From Tolypocladium sp. Sup5 PDA-1 (lineage: Eukaryota; Ascomycota; Sordariomycetes; Hypocreales; Ophiocordycipitaceae), in the NCBI GenBank assembly GCA_000750105.3, contig JPHH03000018.1:1-64000 (forward strand): a stretch of 64,000 bases of DNA. The letters are read 5' to 3'. The notes beneath the pieces are model-generated. The model was given only the letters and a program-made list of their open reading frames with translations. It was not told where the DNA came from and made no database searches. Below, piece after piece: positions 42,099 to 54,614 of this stretch; positions within the stretch are counted from its first letter, which is position 1; every line of letters begins with the position of its first letter. The translations under genes and the position numbers were made by a program.

Positions 42099-45000
42099 TG
42101 ATACCTATGCTGATTGCTGCACCGCAGGCGGCAAAATAGCGTTTCGAACCTTGATCGCCAGTTTGACGTGACTGACATCTTGATACGGCCCCTCGGTGCT
42201 CACTGGACTGTACGACATGCCGGCACATGGGCGGGCATCGCCTCGCTCATACAATATTTCACCTGAAAAGACAGTCGTGAGTTTCGTCGCACAACAGGTG
42301 TCTCATCTCTTGACGCCGTGCTCTGAATGTTCGCTGACATTCCTGCCAAGGGAAAGCTGCCAGCTGTCTGGCGCCATGTCCTGCTACCTGCAAGGGGGCC
42401 GATGGTGGAACCACACGTCCTTTCGGCTGGATTACCTTCTGACACCGTGGCGACTGCTCTTCCACCACGTACCATCTCTGCTCATTGGCCCACCCTCTGG
42501 TCAAGCTGCACTGCCGATTTGGTATTCTGTACGCCAGGGGCCTGAAGAGGATGGCAGCGACCACATGTCCCCTCGACAAGCCGGGGCGGTGGGCACGGGA
42601 TTCAACGTTGCCGCTGATCCGGGCGGGTCGCGTTGTTGGTCTGGGAGCGATTGGTGCTGCTTCTTTCCGACGTCAATGTGCGTGGTGGGAGCGTGACGAG
42701 TATTCACTGGACGATGATAGCCGTGTCGGAAGAGCCGCAGCAACTGATGCCCCTTTTAGTGCCACGAAGATCGCTGTCAGTGATCTGGGTGGCCCTGAAC
42801 AGCCGACAGAGCTCGCATACTGGGGAGACCTAGACACTGGGCTCGTTACACAAGGGCGAGTCGCGTAAGAGGCTTAAGACAGCCCTCGCTTGCGAGCTGT
42901 CGCGTGTATCACTGCTGCAACCGCCGGCCTCTAACGGGTCGAGGCCAGATGTGCCGACGTGGAGGCGGCCATCACCCGCCTTTCAGGGACGGGCCACGAG
43001 GCTCTGTGCGCCTCTGCTCAGCGCCAGATGGGCCCCTTGCTGCAGATGGCGTCGACCCTTCCCGTATTGTCCTTGGACGGGAGTCTATCAACTCACCGAC
43101 AGATCCAACCGCCCAAGCCGCAGTCACGACGGCACGGGATGCCAGCAGTTTCCAGCGCCGCCGTGAATGCTTTGGCACAGGGATATCGAGATGTGGCCCG
43201 GGCGGCCTTGATAGGTGACCCAATCGCTAGTACGGCAGACGTTGCACTTCGGCTGAGTGCGCAGTCGGAGTGGTACAGATACCGGGCGCGCTCCAGCAGC
43301 ACATCTTGATCTCTGCGGCGGACAGACGAGAAAATCTCCGCGCCCGTTCACTCTGTGCGTGTGGATACCACCGGGTATCCTCGAGGCCTTGTTGCTGGCT
43401 TCTCGGCGACATATGATGCACGGTCAAGGGCCGTTTGGTATACTCGACGTCCCCACCAACAAGACCCAAGGTACGATCCGGGATGCAAGTCTTATGGGCT
43501 GGACCAGGACCGTTGCTTGTCTGCGTCGGTGGGCGAGACAGTCGTCAGGCCGCCGTTTCTCCTGTGGTAGGGTTTGTCAGGGAGCTGGCAATCTTGGCTG
43601 TCCTGAAGATGTGCCTTTGCTGGTTAAAGGGAACCCTCAACGCTCCACTGGCAAACAAGCAGCCTGTATGCCGCGCCGTGTGAGTCTGCGAGGAGCCACA
43701 GGTCGTCTGGGAGTCTGAGCTTCTGTGGCGTATGTATGTTCACCGCCTGGAAGAACGAACAGGAAGCACATCAAGTCTCGAAAAGACGATGGACGTCCAA
43801 CGTTAACAGCCAAGACGTTGGCATGACGAAGTGGACAAGGCTGTGTCGATATACGACGCAACGTCTACCGATGGAGGTTCAAATTCGCGCTACAACTTGA
43901 CAACAGCCAGTCCAGCCAAGCCTCTGCCTCGTCTGCATGGCCGAATCTCACCTTCAGATGGTACACCTAGTACAATCCGGCCGCGGCACGCGCATCTGCG
44001 TAGCCTGCAGCCAATATCGGCAGTTGAGGCCCTGCTCGACATCAATGTCTTTGGGTCGCATTTGATGGTGGCGTGGCCCCCCGGGACGGCGATGGCCTCA
44101 GGGTTGCTAAAATTATGCACGGCACAGTCGAACCTCGCGACTCCAGGCTTGGGTACTCTGTACCCTCGCAGCAGTGCACGGAGTACTCGCTGCCAAGTTG
44201 CATCCTGCAGCAACCACTTGCTGCTCATGGCGCAAGCGGTGGCGCCGAATCGAATTGCAGCTTCACTCTTGCTACACGAGGCCAAACGCCTGGTCTGCTC
44301 ACCGCAGAGTGCGAGCTGCCAGCCCTGCACGGTCCTGTTCCGCTGTATGACTGAGAGATCTCGAGGGCACTGTCGAATTCTGCGGTTCACAGACGGTTAG
44401 GTCAGCTGTGTGTTGCCTGCTTGGGAAGCCTCGCCAAGTCGACTTGTACGTCAGATTTAGCACGGCGAGCACGCCTCACATCGAGCAAAGAGATGTCTGA
44501 AGCACAGCCCATGACGTACTCGCAAGGGTTGGACATCCCAGGGTCATGCTGCGGCTGCTGCGGCTCCGCTCGTGCTTGCGGCTGCTTCACTGGCCGACCA
44601 GCTACGTACCGAGCTGGGTCCCATCGTCGCCCTTCCCGGCTGCCGTGGTCTGCATGCTGGCTGGTAATGGGATCATGCCTGTCGCCCTGGGGGGCCTGTG
44701 AATGGTTGTTCCAGAACCATGGCTTTGCGGAATCTTCAACGGCGCAAAGCAAATCTCCAGCCGTTTGTATAAGCTGCACGTGCCTCATCGACAACCTTGC
44801 ACCGACTGTTTGGCAACAAAACGCCACCGCGAATGCAAACGAAGCAGCGCAGTGACCTCCCATTTTCGTTTACTGAGGTCAGGGCGTCCGGCGTTGGTCG
44901 CTGGGCGCCGCACCCACTTGTTCTCTCCCCCCCCATGACACCAGCGCCTCTGCGCGATGGTTACACGAGAGAGCAGCGGAAGGAGAACAGCGTTTTGCAG

Positions 45001-46556
45001 CGTCGCTTGACGAGCGAGCTCGTTGTTGCGCCACGCGTGTTGAAGACTGGGCGTCGACTTCAGGGCCCGTGGCTGACGCCATGGTGCTTGCGCTGCACCC
45101 TTGTGCGACGATATTCATCTACTGCACCCATGAGCGTTTTCCTCTCATGGATACATGTGTCTGACAGTCTTGGGGTTTGCTGTACGCCGGCCATTGCGGA
45201 GTTTGAAGGGAACACATACGTTCAAGGCAGCACTCTTGTATCAGCTCTGTGCTCTGGTCTTCAACTCCACCGCCATCCACGGTGATTCCAGGCAGAAGAG
45301 CTGGGGCAGCTTCACAGGAACAATGGGGGCCTCTGGGTACAAGAGACTCTAGACGATCGATGCGGTGTCGCGTGCGAGTGGCGATCCAGGATGAGGCGTG
45401 TACCCGCCGAACTTCAAAGTGGAGAAAGGACAGGGAACTCACGGGTGTTTGGTGTTCTCCTATGTGCCAGATGACCCGGACGATACAGTTCAGACAAGGT
45501 ACGGACTACCTGTGAGCCGCTGGCTGCGAACCGGAGGTACGGGGACAGGACGAGGGCCAGGCGCCCAGGGCCGGCACCCCGGGCCTGCTCTGCCTCACTC
45601 GCATATGGCGGTGTTCATGGATGCAGTATCAAAAGGTCTGAGACCAGCAGAGCCTTATCAGATTGGTCGGCGTCGTTAAGCCTCACCCGATCGAACGGCC
45701 AAGCCTTCCTGGGAGCCTGGGACCCTTGTCTTGCCTGCGCCTGGGATGCCTGGATGCCATGCGCCAACCCCTTCACAACTGCACACACCCGGCCTCGCTC
45801 GCCCGTCCCCTCCAACGGGGAGACCGGAGGACAGCTACGCGTCCCCGCAATCAATCGCTGTCTGTATCTACCCCCACCTCTCTAGATGGCGGAATCATGA
45901 TGGCTCACGGGCGCCGGGGCCTGGGGAGGTGAGCAATTGGCAGTGACAGATGCTGTGTACCTGGGAGCAGCAAGTGCGAGCGCGAAGTGGCTCTCCTTTG
46001 GCGGCCTGGCTGGGAGGACAGCAGACGGGAGCCCTGAGATGCATTTGCAGGGCCGGGGTCTGCAAACAAGCCAGCATCAGTCTGAACTGCACCGCAAAGG
46101 CCGCAAGTCGTACGGGCCAAGCACGGCATGATGGAGCTACAGGCTGCTGCTCGGTGTCCGCTCCTCTCTCCTGATATTTCCTCTGCCCGCCTCCTCGGCA
46201 TGATCCAGACGTCTCGAGCTTTTGTTCGTGCCTTTCCAGCTTTGACACGCCAGACATGCCTATTACCGGACGGCAAGTCTATTCAATCTCTGTTCTGCAA
46301 CCTCGAGGCTGACACAACGTCGGAGAAGAGACCAAAGCATCGTACACATTGCACCTGTCACCTGCCAGACGGGAGCTTAGTGGCGCTCGGGACAGTAGCA
46401 AACGACGATACAAGTACTAAAGCCCCATACCGAATCACGGAGTGAACGGGTCTGGATCTCCTCGGTAACAGCACAGTCACTTGCGTTGGCGTTCTCCACA
46501 TCACTTGCAAACGCCCAACCCAGCAGCTGTGAATCACTGCTCGACTCGGCCAGACC
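42099..46556. other. 4.5 kb stretch without a recognisable gene
   Basis: The largest gene-free interval in the window. Base composition is close to average with no TpA enrichment, so it does not look like a RIP-treated transposon. Frames of up to about 190 codons exist on both strands but overlap each other, have no motifs and are rich in Cys, Trp and Arg, as noncoding sequence tends to be. A TGACCTC/GAGGTCA inverted pair lies at 44853-44881. It may be an extended regulatory region of the transcription factor gene at 46557 or hold a noncoding transcript. Confidence 0.4.
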
Positions 46557-48022
46557 ATGGTCACCACAACCTGCTTCCCCCCGAGCGCGGCTAGGCGATA
46601 CTCTTCCTTCCGCACTCCCTACCTCCCATCGTACGTGGAGCGCAAGGCGGTTGAGCACTCGTACCGCGAGCCGAGCTGCAACATCATGGCCGAGCGTCAC
46701 GGAGGGGTCGACGACACGTCGTCGCAGAGAAAGAGGATTGCCGTTGCGGTAAGTGCCTGCCTTGCCCCTGGCAGAGCCAGCTACACGAGCTCTGCTGCCC
46801 ATTGTGGGATGACGGTACTGACGAGCAAACAGTGTGGCCGCTGCCGCAAGAGGAAGATTCGATGCAGCGGCGACGCTGGCAACAACCAACCCTGCACAAA
46901 CTGCAAGAATGCCGCCTTTGAGCCGTGCCAGTTTCTCCGGGTAAGGCTGAGCACCCGGCTCCCTTGACGGTAACGAACAGGTCGTGCTAAAGTGTTCGGT
47001 AGGTGTCCTCGACGGAAGTCTCACAGGTCAAGGGCAACGCGTTTTCTTACAACGTCGACATCTCGCGCCTCGTCCAGGCCCGCGGATCCTCCGTGCCGTC
47101 GTCCCTCGGCGTACCTGTAAATGCCTACCACGAAGGCATGAACCTCTCCGAGAGCCAGACTCTGCCCAGCCGAGGAGGCCCGGCCAGCGCGTACGGCGGC
47201 AAACCGTACTATCCCCCGGCCGAATGGAGCAGCGGGTATGCCGAGGACTCGAGCGTGGATTACACGCTCTGCCAGCCGTCCTTCCAGTCCGTTCCCGAGC
47301 ACCACCCGTACGTGGCGGGTCCGTATCGCCTGGCCTCGAACGCACCGACGACAAAGCCCAATGGAGCCATGTTCCTGGACGCGGAGACGGCCTACGGATA
47401 TGCCAACGTGCCGGCAGCCCCGGTCGCGACGGCCCGCCAGTCACCAAACACGGAGACGGGATCGCTGCCGTACCAAAGCCTTGGTCCAGGCTTCTCCAGC
47501 TCGTCGAGTGGCTGCACGGAGAGGCTGCCGGCGGCTCGAACGCTGCCTAGCTCCGGGCCGCCGTCGTACCGCACGGACAGCGCCGTATCGGAATACAGGA
47601 AGAGCTCACTGCATTCGACGGGGGACTCGTCTTCGTCGAGCTCCATCGTGGACGTGCCGAGCAACTATCACAGTTACGAGAGCTCTCAGCTGTCGTATAG
47701 TGGCCACTCGGTCGCCGCGCAGCTGAACCGCCACAGCGATCTGTACGCGTCGTCGTCGTCGGATGGCCTTCTTTTGGGGTCCGAGAGCTCGCTGCGGCCT
47801 GTGTCGGGCTCCGAGGCTTCCTACCGCTACTCGGACGCTGGCTTCAACCACGCCTCCCAGCCCGGCCCGGGAAATTTGACGTCGAGCGGCAGCCAGCCGT
47901 ACGCCTTTCACAGACACAGCCAACAGCATGACCCGTATATTGTGGCCGGAGATTTAGTCGCAGGATCGTCCGTCGATGCCGGCCCGGGGGACCACAAACC
48001 TCTGGCCAAAACGCGGGTCTGA
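46557..48022 (+). CDS. Zn(2)-Cys(6) fungal transcription factor
   Basis: Exons 46557-46748, 46833-46940 and 47003-48022 give 439 residues. The zinc cluster is built from exons 1-2: VACGRCRKRKIRCSGD then NQPCTNCKN and EPCQF, with the six Cys in the C-x2-C-x6-C spacing and the last three following. The 62-nt second intron interrupts directly after QFLR. The remaining 340 residues are Ser/Tyr/Pro-rich with many SSS and YSS runs and no fungal_trans middle domain, so activation is probably through the disordered region. The target is unknown. The start could also be the ATG at 46686. The 4.5 kb upstream gap would suit a developmentally regulated regulator, which is inference. Confidence 0.88.
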
Positions 48023-49809
48023 CATCTCGCCCCTATGCAGTCCTGGAGACGAGCCAGCGGCTGAGGGCACATTTGCGGTGAGCCGTTGGGCGCCGCCAGG
48101 TCTATTGAGTGTGTTTGTCTTTTTAATCATGTCACGCCTGGAGTAATCTTGGTTTGCCTCAGCCTTGTCCCGCGGACCTACCTCGCGTTTGCCGAGACAC
48201 CCACACAGGTCCCGCGCCAGGGGCAGTGTCTGGACTGGCCCGTTGGCGAGGGCTGGGCCAGTGACGTTTGCACGGCAGCAGCGCCACCTGCACGGTTGGG
48301 TAGCATCCGTGAGGGCGACGGCGGCGGTCTGCAAGGGGCAGGAGCCTCATCCGCCAACACGTGGGACGGGTGGTCATCCGCCGCGACGCCACTGCGCGTG
48401 CCTGTTCCGATGGGGCGATATCTTGCAGTGCGGCCCGGGAGCCGATGTGCTAGGCCGAGGGTTTGCGGGGGCAGATGATGGTATTGGGGATGGATGGATA
48501 GAGGATATGTGTTTGGTTAGAGGGTGGCTGATATTGCAGGGCGACTGTTGCATTTTCAAGGGAGATTTTAATTTAATTGGGATGCCCGTTACGCGGGTTG
48601 CTGAAGAAAACACTATTTCCTGGACTTGGGTTTTATTTGGGACCTGAGGTACTTTGTTTGCTAATGTTAGGGATGCTGTTTACAGACACGATAAAGGGGT
48701 AGGAGAGAGGCTTGGAGTGCTTCTGTCTGAGCGGGTCATGGAAGTATCTGAACAACAAAGTGGAAGAGATGACGGCAGTAGAGGCTGGAGAGGTAGAATA
48801 GAGCAGCTGCAAATCGCACATGAGAGGAAGGCTCTGGCCTTGTACATATCTACAGGGAGGCATGCTGGCCTGGCTTGAAGACTCGATCAAAGGAGAGATG
48901 GCCGGGGCGAGGAGTCCGAGGGGCTTTCTTTCGGCACTCTCAACGGTCCTTATGAGACATGCAGAGCCAGGCCATGAATGTGCATTTCAGTCCGTGATCG
49001 TGGGCAGCGTCCAGGACGCGTGACAGCAGAAGATGGCCCGGGAGACGGTAAGACGAGCGCGACGTCTGGAACAGCGCGCGGCACGGCACGGCGCGGAGCG
49101 GGCGCGGGTTACGCGGGAGGCGACAGACAGCTCTACCTTGCCTTATAGACGGCCACGTCGCCGTGTGATGGGCGCTGGCGGGAGGGTGCAGCAGCGGGCT
49201 GGTGGTGGCATGCCGTACGTGCTGCTGCTGGTGTTGGTGGTGTTGGTGAGAGACGAGAGGCGAGGCTGTTGAATGTCGGTGAGGTTGGCGAGCGGACGGT
49301 GGCCGGATGGAGATGGTTTCTTGGGCCTTGTCGTTGCTTGCGGAGGTTGGTTGGTTGTGTTGGTCGTGTTCCGTCTCCGTCGTTGGTCTCTGTGGTCGAG
49401 CGACATGTGAGACATGGTGGTGCACCTACCTGGGATGAGGGCCAGGCGGTGATGGGATTTGCTTTGCGAGAACCGGCATAAGATCTCTCTTCTTCAAGAA
49501 AGTGTGGGCATGGCATTGTGGTGCAAAAATGGGGAGCATCGTGAAGCTGAGTATCGGCGGCGTCGTGGTTGGTGGAGGAGAGGAGGCCATGGTGATGCCC
49601 GCTTTGGGTGTGGTACCTCCACAGCGGGGTGGTGGAGGGGAACGGAGTACTCCGTACCTACTTGGGTGCTGCTGATCTGTCAATGGCGGGGCTCCCATCG
49701 TCAACATCACCATCACCAGCACCATCGCCATCACCTCGCCCTCAACATCGACCTTGACCAGCTGCCACAGCACTCTCTCTCTTGCGAATTGCAGCTTCAC
49801 ACACATACA
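48023..49809. other. Intergenic, promoter side of PMI
   Basis: No gene is seen. On the minus strand around 49140-49420 a Thr/His/Pro-rich frame exists but only reflects CAC/ACC composition. Close to PMI the plus strand has a (CATCAC/CACCAT)-rich run at 49700-49740. Confidence 0.4.
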
Positions 49810-51211
49810 ATGCAGGTCCCGCTGCTGCGTCTCCGGTGCGGCGTCAACTCGTACGAATGGGGCAAGGTGGGGAGTGACTCGGCGGCCGCGCGGTTCGCGG
49901 CCGCGACGCCGTCGGAGGAGCTGTCGATCCAGGCCGACAAGCCCTACGCCGAGGTATGAACCATTGCTGCAGAAGATGGCATCAGGAGGACTGATAGCGA
50001 GGCAGCTCTGGATGGGCAGCCACCCCTCCAACCCGTCCAAGGACCTCGCCACGGGCCGCTCGCTCCTCGACCTCTTCGCCGACAACAAGGCCCTCCTCTC
50101 GCAGGCCGTCTCCGCCCGCTTCGGCGACCGGCTGCCCTTCCTCTTCAAGGTGCTGTCCATCAACAAGGCGCTGTCCATCCAGGCGCACCCCAACAAGGCC
50201 CTCGCCGAGCAGCTGCACGCGCGCGACCCCAAGAACTACCCCGACGACAACCACAAACCCGAGATGGCCATTGCCATTACGCCCTTTGAGGGGCTGTGCG
50301 GCTTCCGCCCGCTCGCCGAGGTGGCGCACTTTCTCGAGACGGTGCCGCCGCTGCGGCGGCTGGTCGGCGAGGACAACGCCCGGCAGTTTGCCGCGGCGGC
50401 CAAGGACGGTGGCGACGGCGGTGTCGGCGACGACAAGAAACAGGCGCTGAAGCGGGCCTTTGCGGGCCTCTTGTCTTCGTCGGCGGAGGACGTCGCCAGG
50501 GAGATTCCCCAGCTGGTCAAACTCGCCCGGTCCGAGGGCAGCGAGTTTGCGGGCGGCGGCGTCGCCTCGACGACGGGCGCGGTGCTGGCGGAGCTGGTGA
50601 CGCGCCTCGACGGGCAGTTTGGCGAGGACATTGGCCTCTTCGTGCTCTTCTTCCTCAACTTCGTGACGCTGCAGCCCGGCGAGGCGCTGTTCCTCGTGGC
50701 CGACGACATCCACGCGTACGTGTCGGGCGACATCATCGAGTGCATGGCGGCGTCGGACAACGTGGTGCGCGCGGGCCTGACGCCCAAGTTCAAGGACGTG
50801 GCGACGCTCGTGGACATGCTGACGTACAACTACGCGCCCATCGACGAGCAGAAGATGGCGCCGACCGAGTACCCCTACGCGACGCTCAACCGCACCGCCT
50901 ACAGCTCGGGCTCGGCCGTGGTGCTCTACGACCCGCCCATCGACGAGTTCGCCGTGGTGCGCACGCTGCTGCGCGGGCAGGGCGCCAAGGCGACGTTTGA
51001 GCCGCTCGAGGGGCCGAGCATCGTGCTGTGCACGAGCGGCAGGGGCAAGATTTCCGTGGGGCCGACGAGCTACGAGGTCGAGGAGGGATACGTCTTCTTC
51101 GTGGGCTCGACGGCCGAGTGCGTGCTGGAGGCGGCGGTGGGGGATGAGGAGGAGTTTACGACGTTCAAGGCGTTTTGCGAGGTGGACGCGTCGAGCAAGC
51201 AGAGGCTGTAA
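49810..51211 (+). CDS. PMI1: Mannose-6-phosphate isomerase, type I
   Basis: Exons 49810-49953 and 50006-51211 (52-nt intron, GTATGA, branch CTGAT, CAG) give 449 residues. The N-terminus reads LRCGVNSYEWGKVG, then PYAELWMGSHPS across the splice. The zinc site is formed by SIQAHPNK (Gln and His), DDNHKPEMA (Glu) and DDIHAYVSGDIIECMAASDN (His), and the catalytic-Arg segment is NVVRAGLTPKFKDV. The enzyme interconverts fructose-6-phosphate and mannose-6-phosphate in the cytosol, feeding GDP-mannose for glycosylation, GPI anchors and wall mannan. The length agrees with fungal type I enzymes. Codon use is strongly GC3-biased, as in other highly expressed genes here. Confidence 0.95.
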
Positions 51212-52005
51212 ACTGCCACGTCGAATGTCGAGGCTTCACCATGTCGATGAGTGAAGATGGGGATATATACGAAGGATTGGCATCTGGCTCGGGGTTGAGA
51301 GGCGGCGGCCGAGGCAATAGCTTAACGACTGAGACGCTACTAAAATAATACACGGTAATCACAACGGCACAGAACTACAAGCAAGAATTGCATTCAGTTC
51401 GTCGCATTGTTTATTGACACATTGTTGTCGTAGAGGACCGAGGTAGTTACCTTCGCAGCTGGGTGCTCTGCTCACCGCCCGATTCTGCCGCGTCGCATGG
51501 GCCACCACGGCAACTAGCACTCCACACCGTGAGCCTCACCTGCGCCCTGAACTCTCTCTTACAACCATCAAGGCATTGTCGCTCCAAGCTTCAAAGGCTA
51601 TCCTGCAGAGACTGCCGCCACCAACCCCCCCTTCCCTGGCCCGGGGTATAAAATGGGTTGACTTTTTTGTTTCCTGGAATATTCTTTCCTTGTTCCTCCC
51701 TCCTCCTGCCCACGGCACGGTCTTGCTCGAACCGAATCCCCCCTCGTCCGTCCGTCCGTCCGTCCGTCGCACGCCGCCTTCCTGCGCGCGCGCGGCATTG
51801 ATACATCACATTGCAAGAGCAACGCGCGCTGGGACGGCCTGCCTCTCCCGACATCGCCCAACATGTACGTCCTTTGCCCTCTTCTGTTGTCCGCGAGCGC
51901 TATTCGTCATTGTCGAGCGGCCCCCTCCCCCATTCTTGCGTCGAGTGCTTTTTGGTCTGATTTGTTTCTTCTTGGGCATCGAAAAGGGACGGCGAGGAGG
52001 ACAGC
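51212..52005. other. Intergenic and SGF29 leader with a probable 5' UTR intron
   Basis: After the PMI 3' flank, the plus strand shows a TATA box (51647), a CCGT-tetramer run near 51750 and a candidate leader intron, donor GTACGT at 51865 and acceptor ACAG at 52004. Splicing would place the ATG at 52006 one base after the junction. Confidence 0.5.
51647..51653 (+). promoter_or_regulatory. TATA box, SGF29 promoter
   Basis: TATAAAA within CCGGGGTATAAAATGGG, 359 bp upstream of the SGF29 ATG. The distance is explained if the leader contains the proposed 5' UTR intron. Confidence 0.5.
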
Positions 52006-53304
52006 ATGGCTGACAAGAAGAGGCAGCGCCGCAGCGAGCTCGACAACCTCCGGGAGGAGCTGGGCCCCTGGTTCCACCAGACGTCACCCCGAAGGGGAGG
52101 CCCAGAGACACCCCGGCCGGGCAGCGGCAGCGGCAGTGGTAGCGGCAGCTTCAACAACAGCAACAACAGCAACAGCAACAGCAACAACAACGGTGGCAGC
52201 AGCACCGGCAACACGATTAATAATTACAACAGCACCAACACCGGCAGCATGTCGCAGCGCAACCGCAGCGGCCGCGGGTCGAACCGCAACAACGGCAACA
52301 ACTCGCACGGCGAGGAGGCGCAGATCTGGGACTCGTGCAAGAACCAGATGGCGGACATCGTGGCGGGCGTCAACGCGGAAAACGACAGCCTCGGGGAGCT
52401 GGTGGAGCTGGACAAGAAGGTGGGCGCCATGGACCCGGACAAGGTGCCCAACGACTCGCTCAAGCAGCTGGAGCAGCTGTGCCGCAAGGGCGTCAAGTTC
52501 TCCGAGGCCAACATCAGCAGCCTCAAGGCTGTGACGGAGCAGCTCAAGATACTGCGGGCCGTGGTCGTGGCCAAGGAGCAGGCCGAGGCGGCGGCGGCGG
52601 GGCCGGGGCCGGGCAAGCGGGCGGCGGCCAGGGAGCGGGACCGGGACAGTGCGGCGGCGGCGTCGCTCTACGACTTTGACGGCGGCGGCGACTCGCCCGT
52701 GCCCAGCCCCATCGGCGGCGGCGGGCCCAGCGGCGGCGGCGGCGGCGGGCCTTCGAGGAAGCACGGAGGCGGAAGCGGAGGCCGAGGCGGAGACCGCTCG
52801 AGCAACCGGGACCGGGACAGCATGCCTCCCAAGGCGGACAGCGCGGAACCTACCCCGGCCCCGGGCTCCGCAGCGGGCGCGGGCAACGTGGGCAGCAACA
52901 AGTCCAAGGTGGTGTTTGCCAAGGGCGACGCGGTGGCGTTCAGGCCTACGTCGCAAGCGTCGGACTGGATCCTGGGCGAGGTGGCACAGGTCATGGGCGA
53001 GGGCAAGAGCCGGCGGTACAAGGTGCTGGACATTGAGCCGGATCCGCAGAGCAAGCAGAAGGAGTACAAGTCGAGCGCGAGCAGCATGATTGCGATTGCG
53101 CCCGAGAGCGCGGCGGCCACGCTCAAGGACTGGGAGGCGGGCAAGGTGGTGCTGGCGCTGTACCCCAACACGACGACGTTTTACAAGGCCGAGGTGCACA
53201 GCATGGACGGGGACGGGCGGGTGAACCTCAAGTTTGAGGGGGAGAACGACTCGACGACGCTGCAGCAGGTGGAGCGGCGCTTTGTGATTGAGTACCGGGG
53301 GTGA
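52006..53304 (+). CDS. SGF29: SAGA-associated factor 29
   Basis: A 432-residue protein without coding introns. Residues 1-30 are basic (MADKKRQRRSELDNLREEL). A Gly/Ser/Asn low-complexity stretch follows to about 100, then a helical region (IWDSCKNQMADIVAGVNAEN to LKILRAVVVAKEQAEA) that would dock in SAGA. A second Gly-rich spacer leads to the tandem Tudor domain (about 300-432): VAFRPTSQASDWILGEVAQV, YKVLDIEPDPQ, VLALYPNTTTFYKAEVHS and VNLKFEGENDSTTLQQVERR with the final RFVIEYRG. The Tudor pair binds H3K4me2/3 and helps direct Gcn5 acetylation. The conserved C-terminus makes the call firm. Confidence 0.95.
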   Translation: MADKKRQRRSELDNLREELGPWFHQTSPRRGGPETPRPGSGSGSGSGSFNNSNNSNSNSNNNGGSSTGNTINNYNSTNTGSMSQRNRSGRGSNRNNGNNSHGEEAQIWDSCKNQMADIVAGVNAENDSLGELVELDKKVGAMDPDKVPNDSLKQLEQLCRKGVKFSEANISSLKAVTEQLKILRAVVVAKEQAEAAAAGPGPGKRAAARERDRDSAAAASLYDFDGGGDSPVPSPIGGGGPSGGGGGGPSRKHGGGSGGRGGDRSSNRDRDSMPPKADSAEPTPAPGSAAGAGNVGSNKSKVVFAKGDAVAFRPTSQASDWILGEVAQVMGEGKSRRYKVLDIEPDPQSKQKEYKSSASSMIAIAPESAAATLKDWEAGKVVLALYPNTTTFYKAEVHSMDGDGRVNLKFEGENDSTTLQQVERRFVIEYRG

Positions 53305-54614
53305 TGATGCGTTGGTATTGGTTTGGTGTTATGGGCGAAGGGATGACTGTTACTGGAGGCGAGCCAACTGTTACTGGCTGGAGGCGAGCCAACTGTTACT
53401 GGAGGCGAGCCAACTGTTACTGGAGACGAGCCAACTGTTACTGGAGACGAGCCAACTGTTACTGGAGGACGAGTCGAGTATGCTTGAATACGGGTCAAGG
53501 AATCTTGGATGGTGATGGGGAGTACGGAGTATGCCCTAGGCCGTTGCATTTTATGCGATTGGAGTTGAGCAGTGTTTGAGCCGTCAATGGATATTACGTC
53601 GCTACCTGCTTGGCAAACTATGCTGATGCCGTGCTGTTACTGAAGACTCGACAAGTGCCAGATTCACGATGTCTAGTCTTTGATGCCAGTTTGGGGTTGG
53701 GCATGTGCTCATTGATATGGCCTCTCGAACCCCACCGATGATGCCCGAGGTGATGATGTATGGAGGGGCTCCAGGCCCCAATTACCCCTTTCATTTTAGC
53801 GCCAATTTACAGCGCCTTGGTTTTGGCTGCCCCTGGGCCCTTGCAGCGCCCCGGCAATTGCCCGTGCGTGCCTGGGGGGGGCTGCGGTGCCCCTGACAGG
53901 CACAAACCCAAGGCGCTGGTTTGGGATTCCTTCAACAGCGCGACGACGACATCATCACCGCCACCACCAGCGCCAACAAGTCCACCTACCAACGACAACC
54001 TGCCTATCGCACGTGAGAGCGGCGCTTTGGTTGGATTCGGCGCATCGGACGACGACCGGTCATACGCACGGAAGCGCAAGCTGGGCACTGGCGTCGAGCG
54101 AGTTGGAGTGCTGTCCCGCGTCGCGTGTTGATTCCCCAGCGCCCAGAGACTTGACTGTGAGTTTTGCCGCAACGACATGGAGCGATGGGACGCGCTCGTG
54201 GAATTTCGGGGCATCGGTCAAGAGGCCGGACGGAGGCCACGTGAAACAAGGCGCCGAGCAGGTGTGCTAATGAGGCTGTGCGACAGGGTTGAAACGAATC
54301 GAAACAACCACCAGCAGCAATACCGCCACTTGCTTACCGGCCTTTGCGCTGCCGCTCGCTCGCTTGCTGCATACTAGGGAGTGCCGTCTATTACCCCTGA
54401 CGCTCGCTCGCCGTGTCTGTCAAAGGCGCTGTTATCGCGTGGCCCTGCACCACACCCCAGCGCAGTCCTATCCTCGACCGACCCCGCCGCACACGATCGC
54501 GATATCTACCAGGCCAACCCCAACGGACGACGACGACGACGACGGCGACGACGACCTCGGCAAATACGCAAGGGCATAAGATACAGGCACAGCAACGGAA
54601 GAAGAACCGTCACC
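53305..54614. other. Intergenic, ARF6 promoter and leader
   Basis: Besides the minisatellite at its left end, this holds a (GAC)n-like run at about 54520-54555 in the ARF leader. Frames here lack motifs. Confidence 0.4.
53347..53476. repeat. 21-bp minisatellite, about six copies
   Basis: Copies built on GTTACTGGAGGCGAGCC start at 53347, 53368, 53393, 53414, 53435 and 53456. Copy two has a 4-bp insertion; copies four and five share a G-to-A change; the last is degenerate. The unit length is a multiple of three, so a frame through it reads the heptapeptide CYWRRAN or variants, but no gene uses it. Confidence 0.95.

Noticed and set aside
42485..44855. Open frames of 100-190 codons, one Cys-rich, suggesting secreted proteins
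   Set aside because: No signal peptides, mutual overlap on both strands, no conserved spacing of Cys.
44853..44881. TGACCTC/GAGGTCA inverted pair as a regulator site
   Set aside because: A single 7-bp pair is expected by chance in 64 kb.
53301..53579. Frame translating the minisatellite into CYWRRAN repeats as a repeat protein
   Set aside because: It overlaps the SGF29 end, has no leader or start context and exists only because the unit is divisible by three.
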